The notes under the pieces are model-generated. The model had not been told where the DNA came from and ran no database searches. It was given only the letters and a program-made list of their open reading frames with translations. Positions 33,332-41,918 of a stretch of DNA of 62,712 nt are shown here, in pieces. The position numbers and the translations under genes are program-made. The DNA comes from a virus. The stretch's first letter is position 1. Each line of letters begins with the position of its first letter. Location: positions 1-62,712 of IMG/VR virus record IMGVR_UViG_3300047477_000098; one strand, 5' to 3'.

Positions 33332-34243
33332 ATGGATGCAAAGTTTATTTCGGATTATAAAGACTTGTTGGAATCAATCATACTAAAGCAGTGTGAAGGA
33401 AAGAAGAATATCGCTGTTGCACTTTCGGGTGGTATCGACAGCGCACATCTTTTGTTCGCATTGCTTTCTTTGGGAAAGTCTGTAAGAACATATTCTCTAC
33501 ACAGAGAAGGAATTATATCAACAGATTATAGATTATCTGAAAAGAATAGTAAGATTCTAAACATTCCTTTTACAGAAGTTATTCTTCCAAATAAATTGGA
33601 TATTAAGAGATTGATCCACATCATGAAGGACCACGAGTTAAAAAATAAAGCTGCTGTCGAATGTACATATACTATGGATTTTGTGTGGGAAGCTATGCAG
33701 AAAGACGGTATTGATTGTGCATTCTCAGGAGTTGGACAAGATAATTATTTTGGAACTACAAAGAAAGCAAGCATCCATTACAGTCAGACACTTGATCTAA
33801 ACCAAGAGTTTAGGAAGATGTCATTCGACCATTTCGATTATGACAACACTGGCGTTTGGGGAATGGGAAAACAGCCAACAGTATGGACAGAACTTGCAAA
33901 AGAGCGTGGTATAAAATTAGTTGCTCCTGCTTATGATAGGGCGGTGTATGAGTTCTTCTATCCAGTACCATGGAAGACTATGAATACTCCTAAGCAGAAG
34001 TATCCTTGCTGGGCAATCTATCCAGAATATGTTAACAAATGTTCTCTGGAAAAACATTCCGATCTTCAATGTGGTGATACTCAAATACGAGAATTGTTTG
34101 AACCACTTTTGAAAGATCCTTCCATCAATACGAAAGGAAGAACTAGAATGTTGGATATGTTTAGGGATTGGCAAGATAGACTTTGCGGACCAGAAGAAGT
34201 AAAGATAAACAAAAAGTACAGTCATATAATTGAAGAGGATTGA
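33332..34243 (+). CDS. Asparagine-synthase-like PP-loop enzyme
   Basis: 303 residues. The PP-loop AVALSGGIDSAHLLFAL (around residues 28-44) binds ATP, and CAFSGVGQDNYFG resembles the FSGEGADELFGG signature of asparagine synthetase B C-terminal domains. No N-terminal glutaminase domain is present, so ammonia or another amine donor would be needed, or the enzyme amidates something else (a sugar acid, protein or modified base). It is preceded by a late-type box, odd for a metabolic enzyme and suggesting a virion-linked or late role. Confidence 0.75.
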   Translation: MDAKFISDYKDLLESIILKQCEGKKNIAVALSGGIDSAHLLFALLSLGKSVRTYSLHREGIISTDYRLSEKNSKILNIPFTEVILPNKLDIKRLIHIMKDHELKNKAAVECTYTMDFVWEAMQKDGIDCAFSGVGQDNYFGTTKKASIHYSQTLDLNQEFRKMSFDHFDYDNTGVWGMGKQPTVWTELAKERGIKLVAPAYDRAVYEFFYPVPWKTMNTPKQKYPCWAIYPEYVNKCSLEKHSDLQCGDTQIRELFEPLLKDPSINTKGRTRMLDMFRDWQDRLCGPEEVKINKKYSHIIEED

Positions 34244-34588
34244 ATGTCAAAGATTTTAGTTGTATCTGCTCCATCAGATGACCACCACGAAACTTGGGTG
34301 GTTGATAAGAAAGAAATGAATCATATCTACAAAATATTTGGTTGCAATAGATGGGAAGAGCTTGAGGATTGTGAAGTGGAAGAGCTTGGCGATTCCTTTG
34401 TTAAAAAGATCGGTAAGCGTCTTGGTAAAGAACCAACAGTTCTGGAAGATGTTTATGAATACTTTAAGCAGATAATTGCGGATGATAGCATTACACTTAC
34501 TCAGTTCTCACATGATGTAGTGGAATGTATCAATACTGATAGAGGTTCTTGGTCGTCACATGTTTGGGTTAAAACGAAAGGTAATTAA
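34244..34588 (+). CDS. Hypothetical protein
   Basis: 114 residues immediately after the asparagine-synthase-like stop. Acidic, with a helical middle (ELEDCEVEELGDSFVKKIGK). No family recognised. Probably co-transcribed with its neighbours. Confidence 0.6.
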   Translation: MSKILVVSAPSDDHHETWVVDKKEMNHIYKIFGCNRWEELEDCEVEELGDSFVKKIGKRLGKEPTVLEDVYEYFKQIIADDSITLTQFSHDVVECINTDRGSWSSHVWVKTKGN

Positions 34589-35736
34589 TGAAAATTGGAT
34601 TGGTTAGAGAGCAGAGTAATACTCCCGGAATGGGATCACTCTTTATAAATTACGATGGTGCAGCGAACATAGAGACTCCGGGATTTCGGGGTCTTTCTCA
34701 TCTGTGGGAGCATTGTGCTTGTCACTCTTATGACTCCTTACAAGAGAGACTAATGGCAGCTGGTATTGTAGCAAATGCTATGACCTCTGACCGGAATGTA
34801 GTTTTCTATTGGATGGGATTGGATGAGAAGATTGAAGAATTCCAGAAGGAATTGCTGGATCTAATCTACTACATTCCCACTAAGGAAGAGTTTGAGAATG
34901 AGAAGAAGATCGTTATGCAGGAGTATGAAGATTATGTCTCGAAGCAGAACTTCGTATTCTCCAACATCATGCGTAAGTATTTCGATTACTTCGGTCCTAT
35001 TGGCTACAGAGATGATATTGTGAATATCACTTATACAGACTTCCTATGTTTTGTAAATAAGAACTTCTCTATTCCAACATCTATTGTTCGCATTGGTAAT
35101 TCTGAAACCATTGTCGAACTTACTAAGGATATTCAGTTCCAGACTGCTGCTGATCCAATCCCTCTAAATGAGTTGGCAACAGGAATCCTGACACACGTTG
35201 AGAATCCTTCTAAGTTTCCAACATCAACTTTGATTGCGGACTGGGCAACATTCTTCACAGATGAACTGTCAGTACAAGATGTTAAGTTGATTAACGCACT
35301 GTTCTCAAAGGGGCTTAGTTCTCCATTCTATCAAGAGATTCGTGAGAAGCGCGGACTTGTATACCATTGTGGAACCGATATTGAATTGGTGGATGCAGAG
35401 ACTTACGTTTGGTTCTTCTATGCTGGATGTACCGAGATGTCTATGGTCGAAGTTCGTTCTGTAATGAAGGACATTGTCAGTAATTACAAAGACTATATAA
35501 CTACCGAAAGATTTGAATCAGTGGTTGAATTATATAGAAATAATGCGAAGATGTCAAAGATCGGGAATCATGGTCATTCTTACATTAACAAGTTTTTTGT
35601 TAATGAGACTGAGATCCTTGATGAAGAATATCTAAATGGATTAGATTATAATGAATTCCAAAAGAGCCTTGAGTTCTTCAAAAACTCTATGGAATTCCTA
35701 CATGAAGCGCATAATGGTCCGGAGCTTAGTATATGA
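34588..35736 (+). CDS. M16 (pitrilysin/MPP-type) metallopeptidase
   Basis: 382 residues. The inverted zinc motif HxxEH is present as GLSHLWEHCACH (H38, E41, H42) and the third ligand probably is E112 in KKIVMQEYEDY. The second, catalytically inert M16 half shows its usual signature SSPFYQEIREKRGLVYHCG. Family members clamp around short peptides and cleave them. Such a peptidase is rare in phages; possible substrates are peptides cut from prohead proteins or host-made ribosomal peptides, but nothing in the sequence decides. TAATG-coupled to the gene before. Confidence 0.87.
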   Translation: MKIGLVREQSNTPGMGSLFINYDGAANIETPGFRGLSHLWEHCACHSYDSLQERLMAAGIVANAMTSDRNVVFYWMGLDEKIEEFQKELLDLIYYIPTKEEFENEKKIVMQEYEDYVSKQNFVFSNIMRKYFDYFGPIGYRDDIVNITYTDFLCFVNKNFSIPTSIVRIGNSETIVELTKDIQFQTAADPIPLNELATGILTHVENPSKFPTSTLIADWATFFTDELSVQDVKLINALFSKGLSSPFYQEIREKRGLVYHCGTDIELVDAETYVWFFYAGCTEMSMVEVRSVMKDIVSNYKDYITTERFESVVELYRNNAKMSKIGNHGHSYINKFFVNETEILDEEYLNGLDYNEFQKSLEFFKNSMEFLHEAHNGPELSI

Positions 35737-36422
35737 TAGAACCTGTAAAGGAATTTGCTTTCACAACAGTGGAGAACTTTGATGAACATATCGACATTTC
35801 AATACCGAATTACTCTTTTCTTGCTAACCAATGCAAGCAATATTCAGACTATTTTATCCGAGAGCACACTAATGTTGTTGACCTCGGCTGTTCTTCGGGC
35901 AAGTTCCTAAACAGTTTAAAAACAGTTCCGAATACTAACTACTACGGTTATGATGTAGCAGATAATCTGTTCCTCAAACCAAATGAGAATGTTCAGCTTT
36001 TGAAGCGTGACTTGGTCGAACTTGCAGATTCTACTCATTGTAGGTCTCCTCATTCAGAATGCTTCCCACAAGACATCAGTTTTGCCATCTCCCTCTTCAC
36101 CCTTCAGTTCCTTCCTCCAATCAAACGGAAAGAAGTCATTGCTGCCGTTGGTGACCACATGGTTAAAGGTGGAGCATTCATTTCCTGTGAGAAGATTTAT
36201 TCTACAGATGCTAAGTTGCAGGACGTAACTAACAGCATCTACTACGAGTTTAAGAATAAGTCATTCACTGGTGATCAGATCCTTAGCAAGGAACGTGATC
36301 TCAGAAGAATTATGACTCCTCAAAGTCTTGCCGATAGCATGAAACAATTGGAATGTATTGGTAAACCGAATCTATTCTTCATGTCCTATAACTTTGTAGG
36401 CATCATAGTAATAAAGGAATAA
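35733..36422 (+). CDS. CmoA-like SAM-dependent enzyme
   Basis: 229 residues, ATGA-coupled to the peptidase gene. The SAM-binding loop is VVDLGCSSGKFLNSL, followed by YYGYDVADN. The C-terminal region YEFKNKSFTGDQILSKERD then LRRIMTPQSLADSMKQ matches the CmoA layout (carboxy-SAM synthase of tRNA wobble-uridine modification). If so it would feed tRNA modification; a plain methyltransferase with a CmoA-like C-terminus is the alternative. Confidence 0.72.
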   Translation: MIEPVKEFAFTTVENFDEHIDISIPNYSFLANQCKQYSDYFIREHTNVVDLGCSSGKFLNSLKTVPNTNYYGYDVADNLFLKPNENVQLLKRDLVELADSTHCRSPHSECFPQDISFAISLFTLQFLPPIKRKEVIAAVGDHMVKGGAFISCEKIYSTDAKLQDVTNSIYYEFKNKSFTGDQILSKERDLRRIMTPQSLADSMKQLECIGKPNLFFMSYNFVGIIVIKE

Positions 36423-36423
36423 T

Positions 36424-36597
36424 ATGGCACAGTTCAGACTTGGCAGAGATGGGTATGAATTTGAACAGTTACATTCGAGTGCGTGCTGTATGCCAAATAT
36501 TGATGTTGAACAACCAAAGCCAAATGCTGACATAATCGACCGTCTAGATACTATAATTGAACTGTTACGAAAGTTAACAGATAGAGGAACAAAGTGA
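36424..36597 (+). CDS. Very small hypothetical protein
   Basis: 57 residues (MAQFRLGRDGYEF ... LRKLTDRGTK). It fills the gap between the CmoA-like gene and dUTPase exactly: ATG 2 nt after one stop and TGATG overlap with the next start. Its C-terminal half is a probable amphipathic helix (DIIDRLDTIIELLRKL). No family recognised. Confidence 0.6.
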   Translation: MAQFRLGRDGYEFEQLHSSACCMPNIDVEQPKPNADIIDRLDTIIELLRKLTDRGTK

Positions 36598-37157
36598 TGT
36601 ATATTGATACAATTTATGTGGACCTTCCACTCGAACTAAAAGCTATTCACAAAGATGCTGTAGTCCCAACTAAGGGATCCAAAGATGCCGCCTGTCATGA
36701 CCTGTCTTCTGTAGAAGCAAAAACTATTGGACCACATTCTACCGCAGTTGTAAAGACAGGGCTTAAGGTTGAATATATTGACAGTGCCTTTAAACTTCAC
36801 ATTTATTCTCGTTCTGGCCTTGCTGCTAAGAAAGGTGTATTTGTTTTGAACGCGCCTGGTGTTATCGACTCAGACTATCGCGGTGAGTTGATGGTCATTC
36901 TGCACAATTCTTCAGACATTCCGTTTGAGATTAGTGTTGGTGATAGAATCGCGCAGATTGCCGCCGAGGTTGCAGTTCAATCTGTATACCGTGTTCAAGC
37001 ATTTGAATCGAATGAATATCTGTGTTCTTCAAATGAGGAACGTATTCGTGGTGAAGGTGGACTTGGATCGACTGGAGTTTCTTTAGAACCGCTTACTGCT
37101 GATATACAGATTGTCACCGCTGAGGGAACTATTACTCCTTCACAGACGACTATTTAA
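36597..37157 (+). CDS. dut: dUTPase
   Basis: 186 residues from ATG 36597. Trimeric dUTP pyrophosphatase that supplies dUMP to thymidylate synthase and keeps uracil out of DNA. All five motifs are seen: AACHDLSS (1; usually AxGYDL), YSRSGLAAKKGV (2), PGVIDSDYRGEL (3), GDRIAQIAAE (4) and RGEGGLGSTGV (5). A roughly 25-residue C-terminal tail after motif 5 is extra. The longer frame from GTG 36594 is unlikely. Confidence 0.94.
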   Translation: MYIDTIYVDLPLELKAIHKDAVVPTKGSKDAACHDLSSVEAKTIGPHSTAVVKTGLKVEYIDSAFKLHIYSRSGLAAKKGVFVLNAPGVIDSDYRGELMVILHNSSDIPFEISVGDRIAQIAAEVAVQSVYRVQAFESNEYLCSSNEERIRGEGGLGSTGVSLEPLTADIQIVTAEGTITPSQTTI

Positions 37158-37162
37158 TACTG

Positions 37163-37191
37163 TTGTTGATACAAATTAAAATTGCTATAAT
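37163..37191 (+). promoter_or_regulatory. Sigma70-like promoter for the sliding clamp operon
   Basis: TTGTTG (37163-37168), 17-bp spacer ATACAAATTAAAATTGC, TATAAT (37186-37191) with extended TGC. Confidence 0.8.
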
Positions 37192-37214
37192 TGAGAGATA
37201 CGAAAGGGAAACTA

Positions 37215-37961
37215 ATGAAAACCGTTAATTTTGATAAAAATGCTTTGAAGATTATTGCTGACCTGTCCAAGATCGTTAAGACCAAGGATGGAAACACTCC
37301 AATTAAGATTGTTAAGGATGCTGAAGGCATTCATGTCAAGGCAGCAAATGGATCAAAGACAATTCTATTTACTGTAGATGCACCAACCTCCGCCTTCGAG
37401 TTTGATGGCACCGAGATTTGCTTCTACAACTATGGAGAGTTCTTTGATTATTTCAACCTCTTCGAGGCACCTGTTATCTCTCAAGACCTTATCAATGAAG
37501 GTGAGTCTGAGGAAACAGAAGCAGTGATCATTACTCAGGGTAAGAGAAAGATTAACTATCCTCTCTCCGATGCAGAAGTGATCAAGGGTTCTTTGAAGAA
37601 AGTTTCTTGGGATGAGCCAGATACTTACTTTGATTTTAGTGCTGACCAGCTAGTTCATATCAAGAAGGTCATCGGTCTTCTTGGTGATAAGAACAACAAC
37701 ATCTCCTTCACCTTTAATGGTGACGAAGTTGGCGTGAAGGCTAAGACTAATATCAACAACAACTCCTTCGAGGACTCTTACGCTATCTCGTCTCCAGTAG
37801 ATGAGGAGTTCAAGATCACCATCTCTGATGAAGTGTTCAAGTATCTATTGAATGTTGACTACCGTGTTGAAGTGAAGTCTGAAGGACTTCTACGATTCTT
37901 CTTTGAGTCTGGAAGCATTGTTGCATCCATTCTCGTAACCGCAATTGATGAGGATAACTAA
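37215..37961 (+). CDS. 45: DNA polymerase sliding clamp (T4 gp45-like)
   Basis: 248 residues from ATG 37215 with GAAAGGG upstream. Trimeric ring that tethers the polymerase and, in T4, activates late transcription. The sequence has the acidic, beta-rich clamp pattern (MKTVNFDKNALKIIADLSKI, FDFSADQLVHIKKVIGLLG, EEFKITISDEVFKYLL, RFFFESGSIVASILV). The position before gp44, as in T4, supports the call. It is about 20 residues longer than T4 gp45. Codons are C/G-biased as in gp32. Confidence 0.87.
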   Translation: MKTVNFDKNALKIIADLSKIVKTKDGNTPIKIVKDAEGIHVKAANGSKTILFTVDAPTSAFEFDGTEICFYNYGEFFDYFNLFEAPVISQDLINEGESEETEAVIITQGKRKINYPLSDAEVIKGSLKKVSWDEPDTYFDFSADQLVHIKKVIGLLGDKNNNISFTFNGDEVGVKAKTNINNNSFEDSYAISSPVDEEFKITISDEVFKYLLNVDYRVEVKSEGLLRFFFESGSIVASILVTAIDEDN

Positions 37962-38593
37962 TGAGCGAAGAACTGAATACCGAAATTACAGAACTGCCAT
38001 TTACTGAAGTAGAGATGGTAGATGAAGTCGAAACAGATGCCGTAGAAAGTTTTGATTTTACTCAAGATTATTCTACGGTTAAGATCAACAAGGGTGATAC
38101 CTTCTTTGATGAGAATGGCAATGCTATTGACCCGAAGAGTATCAGCGTCTTTGAACGTCTGAAGCTTTTCGCAAAGCAGATGGGTCAGGAAGTCAACGAT
38201 CCTAATCCGAAGTGTAAGAAGTGTTATGGCCGTGGTTACACTGGCATTAACATTGATGGAGATATCCCTCAGCCTTGCAATTGCATTTACAAGAAGTTCT
38301 TTGCTGAGAATCCTGACTGGAGAGGACAGAGCATGCCCTCTTGGAACAGAGCCACAAAGAGAAATTACCAGAAGCGTCTTGGTAAGTACATCACCCTCCA
38401 AGCTGATGCTATGAACAAGAAGTACTCTGCAGAAGAGAAGTCAAAAGCTAATCTTGGAAAGAACACTCCAGACTTTGAAGAGCGTAAAGCACTTCGTCTG
38501 GCAGCCTTCCAGGAAGCAGAAAGACTCGAAGCTCTGAAGCATGAGATTGTTCCTGAGATTGAGACTGAAGAAGTCGTAGCAGAGATTGCATAG
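37961..38593 (+). CDS. Zinc-knuckle hypothetical protein between clamp and clamp loader
   Basis: 210 residues, TAATG-coupled to the clamp gene. The first 60 residues are acidic; CKKCYGRGYTGINIDGDI then PQPCNC (about residues 86-109) looks like a DnaJ-type CxxCxGxG zinc module; the C-terminal 80 residues are a Lys/Glu-rich helix. No T4 counterpart lies between genes 45 and 44, so it is new to this operon position. A link to clamp or polymerase is inferred from place only. Confidence 0.7.
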   Translation: MSEELNTEITELPFTEVEMVDEVETDAVESFDFTQDYSTVKINKGDTFFDENGNAIDPKSISVFERLKLFAKQMGQEVNDPNPKCKKCYGRGYTGINIDGDIPQPCNCIYKKFFAENPDWRGQSMPSWNRATKRNYQKRLGKYITLQADAMNKKYSAEEKSKANLGKNTPDFEERKALRLAAFQEAERLEALKHEIVPEIETEEVVAEIA

Positions 38594-38604
38594 AAAGAAA
38601 CCAA

Positions 38605-39546
38605 ATGAGTAAAAAGAAACTATCCTATACATTATTTACAGAGAAGTATCGGCCGTCATCCGTAGCTGATATGCTTCTACCGGATAAGTATAAGAAGTTT
38701 TTCTTGAACCTTGTGAAAGAAGGAGAAGTGCCAAATCTCCTTCTTTTTAGTTCTACCCCAGGGTCCGGAAAAACATCTGTAGCTAAAGCCATCTGTGACG
38801 ATATTGATGCTGATTACCTCTACATTAATATTTCATCTGAATCGGGTATTGATACTTTGAGAACAGATATTGCCAGATTCGCTTCTGGTAAGAATCTCTC
38901 TGGTAAAAAGAAGATCGTTATCTGTGATGAGTTTGATGGATCTACACCAAAGCTTCAAATGGCTATGCGTGCTGCTATGGAAGAGTTCCATAATTCTTGT
39001 CGGTTTATCTTGACCTGCAATTATGTGAATAAAATTATTCCAGCTCTTCGTTCACGTTTGATGGAATATGATTTCAATATGAATACCAAAGATATTCGTG
39101 AAGAGATGCTTCCAAAGGTCCAACGTAGATTGAAGATGGTTCTTCAGAATGAGAGTGTTGAGTATAAAGAAGATATTGTGGATCAGCTCGCTGAGAATCT
39201 CTATCCAGACATTCGTAAGATGTACGGAACTCTTCAACAATACTCAAAGCAAAATGGAATTATTGACAGTAACATTTTCACCTTTGAATCTGTTGAAGAT
39301 CAATTCTATGATTTGATTCTGACAAAGAAGTTCACAATGGCAAGACAGTTCATGTTAGATTCTGGTTACTCTTTTGATGATATGTATTCTGACCTTTATC
39401 ACAATCTAATACCAAGAATAGCTGACAAGTCCAAGCAAGCACAGATTATTCTTGTCATAGCAGAATGGCAATACCGAGCATCATTTAGCACTGATCCGGA
39501 AATTCCTTTTGCTGCCATGCTTGTTGAAATTATGTCAAACCTATAA
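38605..39546 (+). CDS. 44: Clamp loader large subunit (T4 gp44-like AAA+)
   Basis: 313 residues. ATPase that opens the gp45 ring and places it on primed DNA. Walker A is FSSTPGSGKTSVAKAI, Walker B is KIVICDEFDGS, sensor 1 is FILTCNY, and the arginine finger lies in IPALRSRLMEYDF (SRC equivalent SRL). Length is close to T4 gp44 (319). The small subunit is found 3 kb downstream, at 41919. Confidence 0.95.
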   Translation: MSKKKLSYTLFTEKYRPSSVADMLLPDKYKKFFLNLVKEGEVPNLLLFSSTPGSGKTSVAKAICDDIDADYLYINISSESGIDTLRTDIARFASGKNLSGKKKIVICDEFDGSTPKLQMAMRAAMEEFHNSCRFILTCNYVNKIIPALRSRLMEYDFNMNTKDIREEMLPKVQRRLKMVLQNESVEYKEDIVDQLAENLYPDIRKMYGTLQQYSKQNGIIDSNIFTFESVEDQFYDLILTKKFTMARQFMLDSGYSFDDMYSDLYHNLIPRIADKSKQAQIILVIAEWQYRASFSTDPEIPFAAMLVEIMSNL

Positions 39547-39554
39547 GAGGAAAT

Positions 39555-39851
39555 ATGAACAGATCAGAGTTTGAAAACTTTATGAGTAATGAGCCGACAG
39601 GCATTGTCCTGTTTTACTCAAACCATTGTAGAGTTTGTGAAACCCAAAAGCTATTATTGTCAAGAGCTATTCCTGAGAAGTATGAAACTGTTTGCTGTGA
39701 TGATGATGTGGAGTTCTACATCACCAATCACAATATTGATCAGATTCCAGTCGTTATCATTTACGAAAATGGTATTCCTGTATGGAGAAGAGATGATTTG
39801 CTTCAACCAGAAGATGTTCATTTCTTAATAGATTATGCAAAAGGTTTTTAA
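39555..39851 (+). CDS. Thioredoxin-like protein (CRVC)
   Basis: 98 residues with a thioredoxin-fold pattern: IVLFYSNHCRVCETQKLLL (active site CRVC), QIPVVIIYENGIPV (cis-Pro loop). It may donate electrons to the class II ribonucleotide reductase, which needs a dithiol carrier. Followed by a second thioredoxin-like gene with 17-nt overlap. Confidence 0.82.
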   Translation: MNRSEFENFMSNEPTGIVLFYSNHCRVCETQKLLLSRAIPEKYETVCCDDDVEFYITNHNIDQIPVVIIYENGIPVWRRDDLLQPEDVHFLIDYAKGF

Positions 39852-40116
39852 ATCTGACCTGATAAATACCAAGAAGAATGGAGTATATGTATTCCATTCT
39901 TTTCGTTGTTGGACTTGCCGAGATCACATTGAAGAACTGAAAAAACACATCGGTCATTTTTACACATTTGACTATGATACTGATGTTGACTTCTGTGAAT
40001 CCCTTGGTATACTTATGACTCCAACAACAGTTGTTTATAAAAATGATATTGAGATATGTCATTTTCAAGGTATGTTGTTTGAAACACAGATAGATAAACT
40101 TTTAGGATTTTTATGA
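39835..40116 (+). CDS. Thioredoxin-like protein (CWTC)
   Basis: 93 residues: GVYVFHSFRCWTCRDHIEEL carries the CxxC site and LMTPTTVVYKND the cis-Pro loop. Paralogue of the gene before in tandem. Two carriers side by side could serve different partners. Confidence 0.8.
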   Translation: MQKVFKSDLINTKKNGVYVFHSFRCWTCRDHIEELKKHIGHFYTFDYDTDVDFCESLGILMTPTTVVYKNDIEICHFQGMLFETQIDKLLGFL

Positions 40117-40412
40117 GCTATATACAAAATTATTTGGTAGATCCGAAAACTACCGCAAGTATTGAAATTAGGAAAGAAGATAGAAAATATTCTGTCGATG
40201 TTAAGCTAACCAACGGAATGACTTATAACATTCCTCCAGTTGGGGCAAAGAGATTGTTTTATTATGATCTGAAAGATGTTCTACAAACGATCTATAAGAG
40301 AACTGTATATGTCTTTAGATTCCTAGACAATATAGATAATAAAGAGAATGCTGTTAATCTGAAATCTTCAGAGACACATAAAATACCAGATGGAGTTCAA
40401 TTATTTCTATGA
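40113..40412 (+). CDS. Hypothetical protein
   Basis: 99 residues, ATGA-coupled on both sides. Beta-rich pattern (IEIRKEDRKYSVDVKLTNGM). No family recognised. Confidence 0.6.
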   Translation: MSYIQNYLVDPKTTASIEIRKEDRKYSVDVKLTNGMTYNIPPVGAKRLFYYDLKDVLQTIYKRTVYVFRFLDNIDNKENAVNLKSSETHKIPDGVQLFL

Positions 40413-41089
40413 TTAAGTTTGTTGTGGCAAGATATGAAGGTGATGTGTATGATACATTTCTAGGACCATGTGTCGATGGAAAGTATGAAGTAGCTCAGGT
40501 GTTTGATGGTAATGGAATATATGAGAAGTACAATGCTGGCATTTCTGCACTCTCCATTGCTAATGACGACATTGTAATCTTCTGTCATGGTGATGTGAAG
40601 ATAATTGATCCAGACTTTGAAGATAAGGTTCTATTTGTATTCGACACTCTACCTAAGCTTGGAGTTGCTGGTGTTATAGGTGCTACAGAGCTGCATGAAA
40701 CTGCTGGATGGTGGCTATCTGATAGATCATTACATCGCGGTCACGTTATGCAGTGGGTTGATGGAAATGAAAAGAATAAGTATCACATGGTTAAGACTAA
40801 GGGAAATTACAATAACATCTGTGTCGTTGATGGTCTCTGTGTCATGGTCAGAGGTGAACTTGTGAATAAGCTGAAGTTTGATACTGAAGTTTGCCCTGGA
40901 TCTTATAACTTCTACGAATACGATTACTGCTTAGACGCTAAGTGGTTAGGATATGAAGTTGGAGTATTTGACATCCTTCTTGAACATAAATCTGCTGGTG
41001 AAGGTATCCATCAAGATGATTGGAAGAACAATAAAGAACTATTCTTAACCAAATGGAAGAATAGAGGACTTAGATTTCCATTAAGATAA
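40409..41089 (+). CDS. GT2/StrF-type glycosyltransferase
   Basis: 226 residues. IKFVVARYEGDVYDTFLG at the N-terminus, DDIVIFCHGDVKIID (HGD in place of DxD), GVAGVIGATEL and WWLSD form the pattern of StrF-like glycosyltransferase domains. Away from the sugar block at 9.7-15.5 kb but similar in type; acceptor unknown. Its stop TAA is part of the first of two late-type boxes. Confidence 0.75.
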   Translation: MIKFVVARYEGDVYDTFLGPCVDGKYEVAQVFDGNGIYEKYNAGISALSIANDDIVIFCHGDVKIIDPDFEDKVLFVFDTLPKLGVAGVIGATELHETAGWWLSDRSLHRGHVMQWVDGNEKNKYHMVKTKGNYNNICVVDGLCVMVRGELVNKLKFDTEVCPGSYNFYEYDYCLDAKWLGYEVGVFDILLEHKSAGEGIHQDDWKNNKELFLTKWKNRGLRFPLR

Positions 41090-41105
41090 ATACCGCATAT
41101 AAATA
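41085..41105 (+). promoter_or_regulatory. Two late-type promoter boxes, one exactly TATAAATA
   Basis: GATAAATA (41085-41092) and TATAAATA (41098-41105), the latter identical to the T4 late consensus, 18 nt before ATG 41124, with GTGAGG as ribosome-binding site. Confidence 0.75.
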
Positions 41106-41123
41106 ATTACAAGTGAGGTAATT

Positions 41124-41915
41124 ATGGATATGACACAACTTTTAACACTCTTTACGGGCCAAGGACTGACAGCAGCGTTGGTTACTATTGCTGCTATAGT
41201 TCTCGTATCTATAGTATTTGGAATAATCTCATGGATAAGAAAGGAACCAATGACAGTTAAGATTGGTTTCGCTTCTTTTGTTTTCGGAAAAAAGAAAGAT
41301 ACTGTTCATAAGTCTTGCAATGAAGTAGCGCTGCACAGATTTAGAAATGTTATTGTTCAAAAGGAACGACTCATTTCTAAATATCATGCTGATATATTTG
41401 AAAGACAGATGAACTTCTGTGATGATAAAGTAGCAGTCATTCGTGATATGTTTACTGAAGAATATAGAAATCTTCTATCCAAGAAATTAGAAAAATCTGC
41501 AGATGTTAAGAACCATGATAGTTATCGTCATTACATGATGATGGTTGATCTTATGTTAGATTCCTGCATTAATGAACAGACGTTTAAGAAATCTATGAAA
41601 GCTAACCATTTATTGGATCTAAGAATAGACACATGGGAAGATTTTGTGGAAGATAAGATTCGTTTAACATTCTCCTTGATGAAACGATTCTATGACGACT
41701 ACTATCCTGAATCTTCATTAGTCTCAAGAAATGAGGTTGATGAGTCCAACGATAGATTGTTTGAAAAGATAAGACCAATCATAACAATAATGTATCGTAA
41801 GGCAAGAGAGATAACCAGCGAAACGATGGTTAAAATTAACGATATACAGAAAGAGATTGATTCAGAATGCAAATCTGGAACATTTGAAATACTTTGCGTT
41901 GAACCAGAAAGATGA
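41124..41915 (+). CDS. Membrane-anchored hypothetical late protein
   Basis: 263 residues. One clear transmembrane helix (about 14-38, LTAALVTIAAIVLVSIVFGI then ISWI) followed by a basic KEP turn and a roughly 220-residue charged helical domain. This could be an inner-membrane protein with a cytoplasmic domain expressed late; lysis or superinfection roles are guesses. Preceded by the best late-type box in the window. Confidence 0.65.
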   Translation: MDMTQLLTLFTGQGLTAALVTIAAIVLVSIVFGIISWIRKEPMTVKIGFASFVFGKKKDTVHKSCNEVALHRFRNVIVQKERLISKYHADIFERQMNFCDDKVAVIRDMFTEEYRNLLSKKLEKSADVKNHDSYRHYMMMVDLMLDSCINEQTFKKSMKANHLLDLRIDTWEDFVEDKIRLTFSLMKRFYDDYYPESSLVSRNEVDESNDRLFEKIRPIITIMYRKAREITSETMVKINDIQKEIDSECKSGTFEILCVEPER

Positions 41916-41918
41916 GAA

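Noticed and set aside
39857-39865. GATAAATACC as a late-type box
   Set aside because: Lies within the coding region of the second thioredoxin-like gene with no start at a suitable distance.
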